Below, in pieces: positions 9,590-17,728 of a DNA stretch of 64,000 nucleotides. Under the pieces are notes generated by a model, which was not told the DNA's origin, searched no databases, and saw only the letters and a list, made by a program, of their open reading frames with translations. A program made the translations under genes and the position numbers. The stretch's first letter is position 1. Every line of letters starts with the position of its first letter. Source of the stretch: Pectobacterium atrosepticum (GTDB lineage Bacteria; Pseudomonadota; Gammaproteobacteria; Enterobacterales; Enterobacteriaceae); the NCBI GenBank assembly GCA_019056595.1, contig CP036163.1, positions 1,116,001 through 1,180,000 on the forward strand, given 5' to 3'.

Positions 9590-12500
9590 GATGCTTTCGC
9601 CATGTCATTGTCTGCCAGACCGACGCTTTCCGGCACGGCCAGCGGTTGACGGCATACCCAGATTTCGTCGTCTTCCACACGCACCGGCCAGGCGCGAACG
9701 TATAGCGCACTGTCATCCGGGCTGACGCCATCCCGCAGCTTGAAGCGTTTTTTGTACAGCGGAGAAATCACCACCGGTTCACCCGCGACATCACCGATCA
9801 ACCCACGCGACAGCACATTCGCCCCGCTGCCCGGTTCGTGGTTTTCCAACGCGTACACCTGCTGCTCGCTGCCCGGTAGGTGGAACAGCGCGATCTGCTG
9901 CTGTCCGAGACGGGCCGCCATTCCGGCATGACGCGGAATGTCACCCAGCGTTGCTACCTGTACCCATTCCGCTTCATGCGTGGCAGGTTTCAGGACTACC
10001 GGCTCTGTCGATACTGCTTTTTCATGTTCCTGCGCTGGACGAATCTGCCCACGTTCCGGCACCATCACCACCGCCTCATCCGGGCTATCGCTGTTCAGGA
10101 AACCACGGAACAGCGCCAAACGTTCTGGGTTTTCCAGCGTGGTTTGCCATTCGCATTGGTAAGCCTCCACCACGCGCTGCATCTCTTTATCTAACTCTTC
10201 GCCGATATTCAGGCTGTCTTCCAGAATCACCTGTCGCAGATACTCTATTCCGCCTTCCAGATTATCCATCCAGGTGCTGGTACGCTGGAGACGATCGCCG
10301 GTGCGGATATAAAACATCAAGACCCGATCGATGGTGCGCAGCAGAGTTTCGGTATCCAGATCGCTGGCAAAAAGATCCGCATGGCGCGGTTTCATACCGC
10401 CGTTACCACACACGTACAGATTCCAACCTTTGTCCGTGGCAATCACACCAATATCTTTGCTTTGTGCCTCCGCACATTCACGTGTACAGCCGGAAACCGC
10501 CATTTTGACTTTATGCGGCGAGCGCAGCCCCTTATAACGGTGCTCCAGTTGGATCGCCAGCCCAGTCGAATCCTGCACGCCATAGCGGCACCAGGTCGAT
10601 CCCACGCAGGATTTCACGGTACGCAGTGATTTTCCGTAGGCATGACCGGTTTCAAACCCAGCGTCGATCAGCTCACGCCAGATTTCCGGAAGCTGTTCCA
10701 ATCGCGCCCCGAATAAATCCACCCGCTGACCGCCGGTAATCTTGGTGTACAGGTTATAGCGCTGCGCGACCTGACCGATAGCGATCAGCCCAGCTGGGGT
10801 GATTTCCCCTGCGGGAACGCGCGGCACGACGGAATAGGTGCCATCTTTCTGGATGTTGGCAAAGAAACGATCGTTGGTATCCTGCAACGGCAGGTGCTGC
10901 GGTTGTAGCAGGTAGTCATTCCAGCAGGACGCCAGCATCGACCCCACTAGCGGCTTACACACTTCGCAACCTAAACCGTGGCCGTAACGCTCAAGAAGGC
11001 CATCGAACGAGCGGATCTCATGCACGCGGATCAGGTGATACAGCTCCTGACGCGAATAGGCAAAATGCTCGCAAATGTCCTTCTTCACTTCGACGCCCAG
11101 TTGCGTCAGTTCGTACTCCATCACCTGTTTAAGCAGTGGCACACAGCCGCCGCAGCCCGTCCCCGCCTTGGTGCAGGTTTTTAGCGCCCCCAGCTCGCCG
11201 CAGCCACCCGCCACTGCGGCTGAGATGTCGCTTTTGCTGACGTTATGGCAGGAACAGATCTGTGCGCTGGCGGGTAAGGCCGCCACGCCCAGTCCTTTCG
11301 GTGCATCGCCAGAACGCGCCGGTAAAATCAGTCCTTCCGGCTGTTTAGGCAACGGCATATCGTTGAGCATCATTTGCAGCAGCGTGCTGTAATCGCTGCT
11401 GTCGCCAATCAGTACCGCACCCAGCAAATGCTTACCGTCGGCAGACACCACGATTTTCTTGTAGACCTCGTTCGGACCGTCCGTCCACTGGTAGCTTTGG
11501 CTTCCTGCCGTGCGCCCGTGCGCGTCGCCAATCGACGCGACGTCCACGCCCAGCAGCTTCAATTTGGTACTCATATCTGCGCCAGTAAATGGCGTATCAC
11601 GCAGCGCTAACGTATCGGCCACGCTGCGTGCCATCTGGTAGCCCGGAGCTACCAGCCCGAAAATCTGACCTTTCCACAGCGCACATTCGCCGATAGCGAA
11701 AATCGCATCGTCAGAAGTTTGGCAACGGTCATCAATCACGATGCCGCCCCGTGGTCCTTTCTCTAAATCGCAGCTATCCGCCAGTTTGTCGCGTGGACGA
11801 ATGCCAGCGGAAAATAACACTAAGTCGGTTTCCAACACGCTACCGTCGGCAAAGCAGAGACGATGCAACGCCTGCTCGCCGTCGGTAATTTCACGCGTTT
11901 CTTTGCTGACATGAATCTGTACGCCCAGAGCCTCGATCTTGCGGCGTAGCATCGAGGCACCGCCGTCATCCAGCTGTACCGCCATCAGGCGTGGTGCAAA
12001 TTCCACCACATGAGTGTCCAGTCCCAGTTGACGCAGGGCGTTGGCGGCTTCCAGTCCCAGCAAACCGCCGCCAATCACCACACCGGATGTGGCTTTTTTC
12101 GCTTGTGCTGCAATCGCGTCCAGATCGTCTAACGTGCGATAAACCAGACAGCCAGGGCGCGTATTGCCGGGAATCGGTGGAACAAATGCGTAGGACCCCG
12201 TTGCCAGCACCAGTTTGTCGTAGGCGGTTTCTCTACCCTGCGCGTCACACACGCACTGACGTTCACGATCGATCGCCACGATCTCGCTGGTGCTGCGTAA
12301 TTCAATGCCGCTCTCGGCAAAAAAGCCGTCTTTTACCAGTGACAACGAAGCAGCGCTGCGCCCAGAAAAATACTCGGAGAGATGAACACGGTCATAGGCT
12401 TCATAGCGTTCCTCGCCAAATACCACGATGTGGTAATGCTGGTGCAGGTCACGCTCAACCAGCTGTTCAAGAAAATAGTGGCCGACCATACCGTGGCCTA

Positions 12501-13776
12501 CGACCACTAAAATAGGTTTGCTCATGACAGGAATCCTTACAGCTTCAGGCTGTGAGTCAGAATCAGGGGAAGAAAGTCCGAAAAGCAGCGTGGCAGGCGG
12601 TATCATCTCGCCTTCAGTCGTGTTATCCATCGCGGCTAGCAGGCGCGGGCTGTCGTCAGTGTCGCCATACAGCAGAACACCGCTCAGCCGACCGTCACGC
12701 AGTAGCAGACGGCGATAGTGCTGCGTCTGCGGATCAAACGTGGTGTACACCTCATCATTCGGAGCAACGTTAATATCGCCGCCGCTGACCACGCCAATTC
12801 CCGTGACTTTCAGCCGCGTCGTCGCCTGTTCACGCAGATAGTCTTGCGGTGCATGTCCAGCAAGGCGCTGCGCTACCAGCGTGGCATGGGCGAAACACGG
12901 GGCAACCAACCCGAACGTTTCACCATTGAGTTCGCAGCATTCACCGATCGCGCTGATATGTGGATCGGCGGTTTGCAACTGTCCGTCCACCAGCACACCA
13001 CGGTTGCAGGGCAAGCCGCACTCGCGAGCCAGTTGGCTGGCAGGGATCACGCCAGCGGTCACCACCACCAGCCCGGCGGGGATCGTGCGGCCATCTGCCA
13101 GTTCGACTGCCGTTACGCCGTGTGCGTCGCCATGCAGTGCAGCAACCTGCACATCTGTTTCACAGGCGATACCGCGCGCGCGCAGGCTGTCACACAGCAG
13201 GTCGCTTGCTGTGGCATCCAGTTGACGTTCCATCAGAATCGGAACACGATGCAGCAACGTCACATCAGCACCACGCAGCCTTAGCGCCGCAGCCGCCTCA
13301 ATACCGAGCAGCCCCCCGCCAATCACTACCGCAGGAACGGACCGGCTAATCGTCGCCAACATCAGTTCAACATCATCCAGCGTGCGGAAACCACATACGC
13401 CAGCCAGATCGATACCGGGCATCGGCGGCATAAACGGCGTTGAGCCCGTCGCCAACACCAGATGGTCGTAATGCAGTTGCCGTTGCGTCGTTGTCACCTC
13501 ACGCGCTTGGCGATCGATATGGGTAACCCGCTCCCCCAACAGAGTGTTCACCGGCAGTGCCGCATCATCGTCGATAACCGCAGGCGTCAGCAGCGTATCC
13601 GTAAACGCTTTTTCGCCGCTTAATACCGGCGACAATAGAATGCGGTTATAGCTGGCGCGCGGCTCATCACCAATCACAGTGATGCAGTAGCGCGTCGCGG
13701 CCAGTTGCCGCAGCGCATCGACGAATCGCGCGCTCGCCATTCCGTTACCAATCACTATCAGATGCGGTTTCATCAT
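9586..13776 (-). CDS. nirB: NasC-NirB-NirD fusion, assimilatory nitrite reductase
   Basis: One uninterrupted frame of 1396 codons joins three modules. Residues 1 to about 417 are a NasC-like FAD/NAD(P) oxidoreductase (IVIGNGMASARFVDAL, VIGGGLLGIEAA) that would pass NADH electrons to nitrate reductase. Then comes a full NirB starting at MSKPILVVVGHGMVGHYF (ATG at 12525): FAD and NADH domains, a BFD-type ICSCHNVSKSD domain, and the sirohaem/[4Fe-4S] ligands KSCVGSTWCRYG and SGCTRECAEAQ. The last about 115 residues are a NirD-type Rieske-fold domain without cluster ligands. The product reduces nitrite to ammonium. In Klebsiella nasC and nasB are separate genes. Here an AAGGA lies upstream of the internal ATG, so NirB-NirD could also be made on its own. 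The start at 13776 or 13773 has a GAGG upstream; the longer frame to 13920 overlaps the ATPase gene. Confidence 0.88.
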   Translation of the reverse strand: MMKPHLIVIGNGMASARFVDALRQLAATRYCITVIGDEPRASYNRILLSPVLSGEKAFTDTLLTPAVIDDDAALPVNTLLGERVTHIDRQAREVTTTQRQLHYDHLVLATGSTPFMPPMPGIDLAGVCGFRTLDDVELMLATISRSVPAVVIGGGLLGIEAAAALRLRGADVTLLHRVPILMERQLDATASDLLCDSLRARGIACETDVQVAALHGDAHGVTAVELADGRTIPAGLVVVTAGVIPASQLARECGLPCNRGVLVDGQLQTADPHISAIGECCELNGETFGLVAPCFAHATLVAQRLAGHAPQDYLREQATTRLKVTGIGVVSGGDINVAPNDEVYTTFDPQTQHYRRLLLRDGRLSGVLLYGDTDDSPRLLAAMDNTTEGEMIPPATLLFGLSSPDSDSQPEAVRIPVMSKPILVVVGHGMVGHYFLEQLVERDLHQHYHIVVFGEERYEAYDRVHLSEYFSGRSAASLSLVKDGFFAESGIELRSTSEIVAIDRERQCVCDAQGRETAYDKLVLATGSYAFVPPIPGNTRPGCLVYRTLDDLDAIAAQAKKATSGVVIGGGLLGLEAANALRQLGLDTHVVEFAPRLMAVQLDDGGASMLRRKIEALGVQIHVSKETREITDGEQALHRLCFADGSVLETDLVLFSAGIRPRDKLADSCDLEKGPRGGIVIDDRCQTSDDAIFAIGECALWKGQIFGLVAPGYQMARSVADTLALRDTPFTGADMSTKLKLLGVDVASIGDAHGRTAGSQSYQWTDGPNEVYKKIVVSADGKHLLGAVLIGDSSDYSTLLQMMLNDMPLPKQPEGLILPARSGDAPKGLGVAALPASAQICSCHNVSKSDISAAVAGGCGELGALKTCTKAGTGCGGCVPLLKQVMEYELTQLGVEVKKDICEHFAYSRQELYHLIRVHEIRSFDGLLERYGHGLGCEVCKPLVGSMLASCWNDYLLQPQHLPLQDTNDRFFANIQKDGTYSVVPRVPAGEITPAGLIAIGQVAQRYNLYTKITGGQRVDLFGARLEQLPEIWRELIDAGFETGHAYGKSLRTVKSCVGSTWCRYGVQDSTGLAIQLEHRYKGLRSPHKVKMAVSGCTRECAEAQSKDIGVIATDKGWNLYVCGNGGMKPRHADLFASDLDTETLLRTIDRVLMFYIRTGDRLQRTSTWMDNLEGGIEYLRQVILEDSLNIGEELDKEMQRVVEAYQCEWQTTLENPERLALFRGFLNSDSPDEAVVMVPERGQIRPAQEHEKAVSTEPVVLKPATHEAEWVQVATLGDIPRHAGMAARLGQQQIALFHLPGSEQQVYALENHEPGSGANVLSRGLIGDVAGEPVVISPLYKKRFKLRDGVSPDDSALYVRAWPVRVEDDEIWVCRQPLAVPESVGLADNDMAKAS

Positions 13777-13792
13777 CGTTCTGGCCTCGCTA

Positions 13793-14587
13793 TCAGGCTG
13801 CTTTAGGCTGTTTTTCATATAAGAAATGCAACACCTGCTGACGGTAATGGTGGTAGCGCGGATCGTCAGCCAGCGCGACGCGTGAACGCGGACGTTCCAG
13901 CTCAACCGCCATGATTTCACCGACCGTCGCCGCGGGGCCGTTGGTCATCATCAGCACGCGATCTGACAGCAGCACCGCTTCGTCTACGTCATGGGTAATC
14001 AGCACAATCGTGGTTTGCAAACGCTGCTGAATCTCCATCACTGCATCCTGAAGATGCGCACGGGTCAGCGCATCCAGTGCACCAAACGGTTCATCCATCA
14101 GCAGCACTTTCGGCTTCATTGCCAACGCGCGGGCAATCCCTACACGCTGCTTCATCCCGCCAGAAATCTCATTTGGACGCTTGTTCAGCGCGTGTCCCAT
14201 GTGCACCAGTTCCAGATTGTGGATAATCCATTCGTGCATTTCGTGCTTGTTCATCTGCCCGCGAAACACCTGCCGTACCGCTAGCGCGACGTTTTCATAG
14301 GTGGTCAGCCACGGCAGCAGAGAATGGTTCTGAAAGACCACGCCGCGTTCCGGCCCCGGCCCGTCAATTTCACGGTTGTCACACAGCAGGCCACCGCTGC
14401 TCGGCAGCGTCAGGCCGGCAATCAGGTTCAATAACGTAGATTTTCCGCAACCGGAATGGCCGATCAGGCTGACTGTTTCACCGGTATGAATATCAAAACT
14501 CACCTGATCCAGCGCCAGAAACTCACCGCTGGCGGTATTGAAACGCTGGCTCACCTTTTGCACTTGAATAATCGGTGTTGTACGCAT
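13793..14587 (-). CDS. Nitrate ABC transporter ATP-binding protein
   Basis: A 264-residue ABC ATPase of the NrtD/CmpD/SsuB class that powers nitrate uptake. Walker A is GHSGCGKST, the signature is EISGGMKQRVGIARALA, Walker B is VLLMDEPFGALD, and the switch His is in VLITHDVDEAV. It corresponds to NasD of the Klebsiella nasFED system. An AAGGAG lies six to seven bases before the ATG at 14587. The longer frame to 14671 runs back into the permease gene. The gene sits between the permease and the reductase fusion in the leftward operon. Confidence 0.9.
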   Translation of the reverse strand: MRTTPIIQVQKVSQRFNTASGEFLALDQVSFDIHTGETVSLIGHSGCGKSTLLNLIAGLTLPSSGGLLCDNREIDGPGPERGVVFQNHSLLPWLTTYENVALAVRQVFRGQMNKHEMHEWIIHNLELVHMGHALNKRPNEISGGMKQRVGIARALAMKPKVLLMDEPFGALDALTRAHLQDAVMEIQQRLQTTIVLITHDVDEAVLLSDRVLMMTNGPAATVGEIMAVELERPRSRVALADDPRYHHYRQQVLHFLYEKQPKAA

Positions 14588-14597
14588 CGTCGACTCC

Positions 14598-15512
14598 TTA
14601 GTGGTTGTCATAGCTGAAACGGTTAGCAATCCACACCAGCCCCTGCTCAAGCAGCAGACCAATAACGCCAATCACCACGATGGCGATGATGATGTTTTCC
14701 ACATTCAGGTTGTTCCACTCATTCCAAATCCAGAAACCAATCCCCACACCACCGGTCAGCATTTCCGCCGCCACAATCACCAGCCAGGCGATACCAATCG
14801 ACAGACGCACACCGGTCAACACGTTAGGCAGCACCGCAGGCAGCAGAATTTTGCGCATGATGGTGAATTCGGAAAGCTTCAGCACCCGCGCCACGTTCAG
14901 GTAATCCTGTGGGATACGGCGTACGCCTTCGGCGGTATTGAGGATCATCGGCCAGATGGAACAGATGAAAATCGTCCAACTCGATGCTGGCTCAGCACGC
15001 TGGAACAGCAACAGGCCGATAGGCAGCCATGCCAAGGGACTGACCGGGCGCAGCAGAGAAATAATCGGGTTGAGCATGTTGGCCAGAAAGGTAAAACGAC
15101 CAATCAGGAAGCCAGCGGGTATACCAACCAGCGCCGCCAGCCCGAAACCGATAGCCACGCGTTGCAGCGAGGCCAATACGTTCCAGCCAATGCCCTGATC
15201 GTTCGGCCCTGCTATGTAAAACGGATCGGCAAAGAGGCTGAGCGCCGCGAGCCAGGTCGTCCACGGCGTTGGAAAGTTTTCGCTGTTGAGCGCAGCAATT
15301 TGCCAGACGGCAATCAGCAGCCCCAGCCCCAGTACCGCTGGGAAAAGTTGCTGAAACAGCTTACGCAGCAGCGGGCGGTAAGCAAAAGCGGGAGCCGCTG
15401 GCGCTTTCCCAGGCGTCGCTGGTTTAGTTGGCAGCGGCATAATCTCGGCGCTGTGTACAGTTTCCGGGGCGTTATCTGCGGTAATTGGAATGACCTGGGC
15501 CTGGTTTTTCAT
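14598..15512 (-). CDS. Nitrate ABC transporter permease
   Basis: A 304-residue integral membrane protein of the NrtB/NtrB type. A hydrophilic, proline- and alanine-rich N-terminal tail of about 60 residues precedes six predicted helices, with the inner-membrane ATPase contact loop EGVRRIPQDYLNVARVLKLS, the usual EAA motif position. It corresponds to NasE and forms the channel of the nitrate transporter with the neighbouring binding protein and ATPase. The start at 15512 is six bases after GAGG. An ATG three bases earlier and a GTG at 15524 are alternatives. Confidence 0.88.
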   Translation of the reverse strand: MKNQAQVIPITADNAPETVHSAEIMPLPTKPATPGKAPAAPAFAYRPLLRKLFQQLFPAVLGLGLLIAVWQIAALNSENFPTPWTTWLAALSLFADPFYIAGPNDQGIGWNVLASLQRVAIGFGLAALVGIPAGFLIGRFTFLANMLNPIISLLRPVSPLAWLPIGLLLFQRAEPASSWTIFICSIWPMILNTAEGVRRIPQDYLNVARVLKLSEFTIMRKILLPAVLPNVLTGVRLSIGIAWLVIVAAEMLTGGVGIGFWIWNEWNNLNVENIIIAIVVIGVIGLLLEQGLVWIANRFSYDNH

Positions 15513-15524
15513 CATCAACCTCAC

Positions 15525-16784
15525 TTATTTCTTCACGCTAAAACTGTTGGCATAACCCGCCGGATCGCTACCGTCCCAGCGACGACCGTCGATGAGCACG
15601 CTGCTGCGCATGTCGCTACCGGGCAAGGGCACATTCCCTACGGCATCGGCTGCCTGCTTGTAGATATCAATACGGTTAACCTGCTTCGCGACGGCCAGAT
15701 AGTCCGGTTCTTCGGTGAGCAAGCCCCAGCGTTTATGCTGAGTGAGGAACCACATCCCGTCGGACAGGTACGGGTAGTTCACCGAACCGTCGTGGTAGAA
15801 ACGCATCGCGTGTTCGTCTTTCCAGCTTTTCCCTAATCCGTTTTCGTACTGACCCAGCATGCGTCCGACAATGGTTTCTTCTTTGGCATTGATGTAAGCG
15901 CGTCCGGCAACCACACCAGCCGTCTCACGGCGGTTGTCGTCCGAAGCATCAATCCAGCGCGAGGCATCGAGGATCGCAGCGGTCAACGCACGGGCACTAT
16001 TCGGGTTGCCGTTCACCCAGTCAGCGCGAGTACCCAGCACTTTTTCCGGGTGATCCGGCCAAATGTCTTGCGAAGTGGCGGCGGTGAAGCCGATGTTTTC
16101 ACTGATGGCACGCTGGTTCCACGGTTCGCCAACGCAGTAGCCGACCATGTTGCCAATCTTCATGTTCATCACCATCTGCGGCGGCGGTACTACTACGGTG
16201 CGCACATCGTTCAGCGGATGAATCCCCGCAGAGGCCAGCCAGTAGTAGAGCCACATGGCGTGTGTGCCGGTCGGGAAGGTTTGCGCGAAGGTGTAAGTAC
16301 CCGCAGGGCTGGCGGAGACATATTTTTGCAGTGCGGCGAGATCCGTGACGTTGGCTTCACGCAGTTGGTTCGCTAGCGTGATCCCTTGTCCGTTCTGGTT
16401 GAGCGTCATCAGCGCTGCCATATTACTCTGCGCCCCGGACAGCCCCATTTGCAGACCGTACAACTGCCCATAAAGAATGTGGGCCGCATCCAGTTCTCCC
16501 GACACCAGCTTGTCGCGCACCGCAGCCCAACTGGCTTCTTTGCTGGGAACGAGGGTGATGCCGTATTTCTTATCGAAGCCTTTCACTGCGGCCATCACGA
16601 CCGAGGCGCAGTCCGTCAACGGGATGAACCCAACCCGGATTTCCTTTTTCTCCGGCGCGTCGGAACCCGCAGCCCAGGCGCTATTCATCAACCCCGGCAG
16701 CATCAGGCTGCTTCCCAGTGCGGCGCTCCCCAACAGAAATTGGCGGCGAGAGACGGTTATGCTCTTGGTTTTGGAATCACTCAT
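15525..16784 (-). CDS. nasF: Nitrate-binding protein of the ABC transporter
   Basis: A 419-residue NrtA/CmpA-type periplasmic binding protein, first gene of the leftward nitrate operon. The N-terminus has a twin-arginine signal (SRRQFLLGSAALGSSLMLPG, cleavage near AWAAG), so it is exported folded through Tat. The mature part starts KKEIRVGFIPLTDCASVVMAA, the nitrate/bicarbonate-binding fold, and contains HAMWLYYWLASAGIHP. The start at 16784 lies after an AAGGGTG. About 160 bases of leader separate it from the sigma-54 promoter and contain the NasR-controlled attenuator. Confidence 0.9.
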   Translation of the reverse strand: MSDSKTKSITVSRRQFLLGSAALGSSLMLPGLMNSAWAAGSDAPEKKEIRVGFIPLTDCASVVMAAVKGFDKKYGITLVPSKEASWAAVRDKLVSGELDAAHILYGQLYGLQMGLSGAQSNMAALMTLNQNGQGITLANQLREANVTDLAALQKYVSASPAGTYTFAQTFPTGTHAMWLYYWLASAGIHPLNDVRTVVVPPPQMVMNMKIGNMVGYCVGEPWNQRAISENIGFTAATSQDIWPDHPEKVLGTRADWVNGNPNSARALTAAILDASRWIDASDDNRRETAGVVAGRAYINAKEETIVGRMLGQYENGLGKSWKDEHAMRFYHDGSVNYPYLSDGMWFLTQHKRWGLLTEEPDYLAVAKQVNRIDIYKQAADAVGNVPLPGSDMRSSVLIDGRRWDGSDPAGYANSFSVKK

Positions 16785-16820
16785 CAACGACACCCTTGCG
16801 CAAAATGCCTTTTCAGGCGG

Positions 16821-16879
16821 TAAAAACAAAAACGGCGTCCACAAGCCCATGCAGAATCTGCACGCTTATGGACGCCGTT
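16821..16879 (-). terminator. Leader attenuator of nasF
   Basis: On the minus strand an 11-bp arm AACGGCGTCCA (complement of 16869-16879) pairs with TGGACGCCGTT (complement of 16831-16841). A small TGCAGATTCTGCA hairpin lies in the loop, and TTTGTTTTT follows at once. This is an intrinsic terminator in the nasF leader, upstream of the structural gene. Confidence 0.85.
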
Positions 16880-16916
16880 GTCCGATTAACACCTTCCGCA
16901 CCGCCATTGGCCCGAA
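16870..16916 (-). promoter_or_regulatory. Two-hexaloop ANTAR (NasR) RNA target
   Basis: Two hairpins stand in tandem in the nasF leader RNA. P1 (16894-16916) has an imperfect stem closing the six-base loop AATGGC. P2 (16870-16883) has a perfect GGAC/GTCC stem closing the loop AACGGC. Both loops have A at position 1 and G at position 4, the known signature of ANTAR-bound RNA. The loop and the 3' strand of P2 are part of the 5' arm of the terminator, so P2 and the terminator cannot form together. NasR bound to nitrate would hold P2 and allow read-through. Confidence 0.82.
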
Positions 16917-16951
16917 ACGCATTATGAATGTTTGGTTGTTGCTAATGAGTT

Positions 16952-16969
16952 AAAGCAAGGTTTGTGCCA
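16952..16969 (-). promoter_or_regulatory. Sigma-54 promoter of the nas operon
   Basis: The minus strand reads TGGCACAAACCTTGC, with the -24 GG and -12 GC of a sigma-54 promoter at exact spacing. The start would be near 16943, about 27 bases before the first leader hairpin. It implies NtrC activation under nitrogen limitation. No convincing NtrC site pair was found upstream. Confidence 0.82.
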
Positions 16970-17143
16970 GCTATCACAGTTTTGCGTACCGTCCCTTCGC
17001 AGGGGGCGGTTTATTAATCACATATCTATACAGGTTCAGAGACAGTTTCGTGCGCCATACAGCACCCTTTATCTGCGATACCGTGCACGCGCCCGACGCA
17101 GGGCGCTCAAGCGCCGCAGCCCTGCGAACCCTGGCTTCCGGCT

Positions 17144-17279
17144 AAATTATGCCGCTACGCGGTGCCATCGGTGTTCATGATCGCTAGTCGAGCCGCCAGT
17201 GACGCGTTCCCTACGCGGCACTGACTTTCGCGGCATCCATGCCGCTCACTCGGCGGACATGCCCACCGCTGCATAATTT
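17144..17279 (-). repeat. 136-bp structured repeat, copy 1
   Basis: The element has 9-bp terminal inverted repeats AAATTATGC (17144-17152) and GCATAATTT (17271-17279). Read on the minus strand, the core has a hairpin GCGGCAT/ATGCCGC, the spacer GAAAGT, and a hairpin CAGTG...CACTG with inner stem CGCGT/ACGCG. It is homologous to copy 2 (17379-17514), has the same length and opposite orientation, and the stems show compensatory changes. Confidence 0.8.
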
Positions 17280-17378
17280 TTACGCCACTTGAAAGTAAGG
17301 CACTAATAAATATTGAAATTTATGATTTACGACCACAAAAGAACAGGGGAAGATCGCGGTTTGTCTTTTCTGCCGCGT

Positions 17379-17514
17379 AAATTACGCTGAGGACAAATCA
17401 GTATCCAGGATGAGCAGCATGGACGCTGCGAAAGTGGCTGCCGCGCCGGGAGCGCGTCAGCCACGGTCCGTCAGGTGACTGATTTTCCGAAGGAACCGCG
17501 CAGCGGCGTAATTT
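17379..17514 (+). repeat. 136-bp structured repeat, copy 2
   Basis: The ends AAATTACGC (17379-17387) and GCGTAATTT (17506-17514) form 9-bp inverted repeats. The core on the plus strand has the same order as copy 1: hairpin GCAGC...GCTGC, spacer GAAAGT, then hairpin GGCTG...CAGCC with inner stem CGCGC/GCGCG. No protein is supported in the 17279-17728 stretch. Short frames across it follow the GC-rich repeat. Confidence 0.8.
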
Positions 17515-17728
17515 CCCGCGAAAAAGCCTCGGGTCACGGGGCAGCGGCGACTGAGCGCCCCGTGTCGTGCGTGTGCTACGACGTAGCATAGAAATGGCGA
17601 TCTTTGTACGCACGAAACCACTTCACACCGTCAATTACTCCGCCATTGACTCCGCGATTTCCTCTTCACAAGACGGAGTCTTGCACCGCCAATAAGCAGA
17701 ACACGCACAGTTCATGTGCATATACCTC

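Noticed and set aside
13777-13920. N-terminal extension of the NasC-NirB fusion to 13920
   Set aside because: The extra 48 codons overlap the end of the ATPase gene in another frame and have no family match. The Rossmann motif begins right after the ATG at 13776.
6881-16784. Many rightward frames of 60-180 codons across the nitrate cluster
   Set aside because: They are antisense or alternate-frame shadows of well-supported leftward genes with strong family motifs.
17010-17100. NtrC binding sites upstream of the sigma-54 promoter
   Set aside because: Some GTGC and GCAC half-sites are present, but none are arranged as the usual palindrome with correct spacing, so no site was called.
17398-17613. 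Leftward open frame of 71 codons between nasR and nasF
   Set aside because: It lies across the structured 136-bp repeat and has a composition rich in Arg and Ser, as expected from a GC-rich repeat read in a chance frame.
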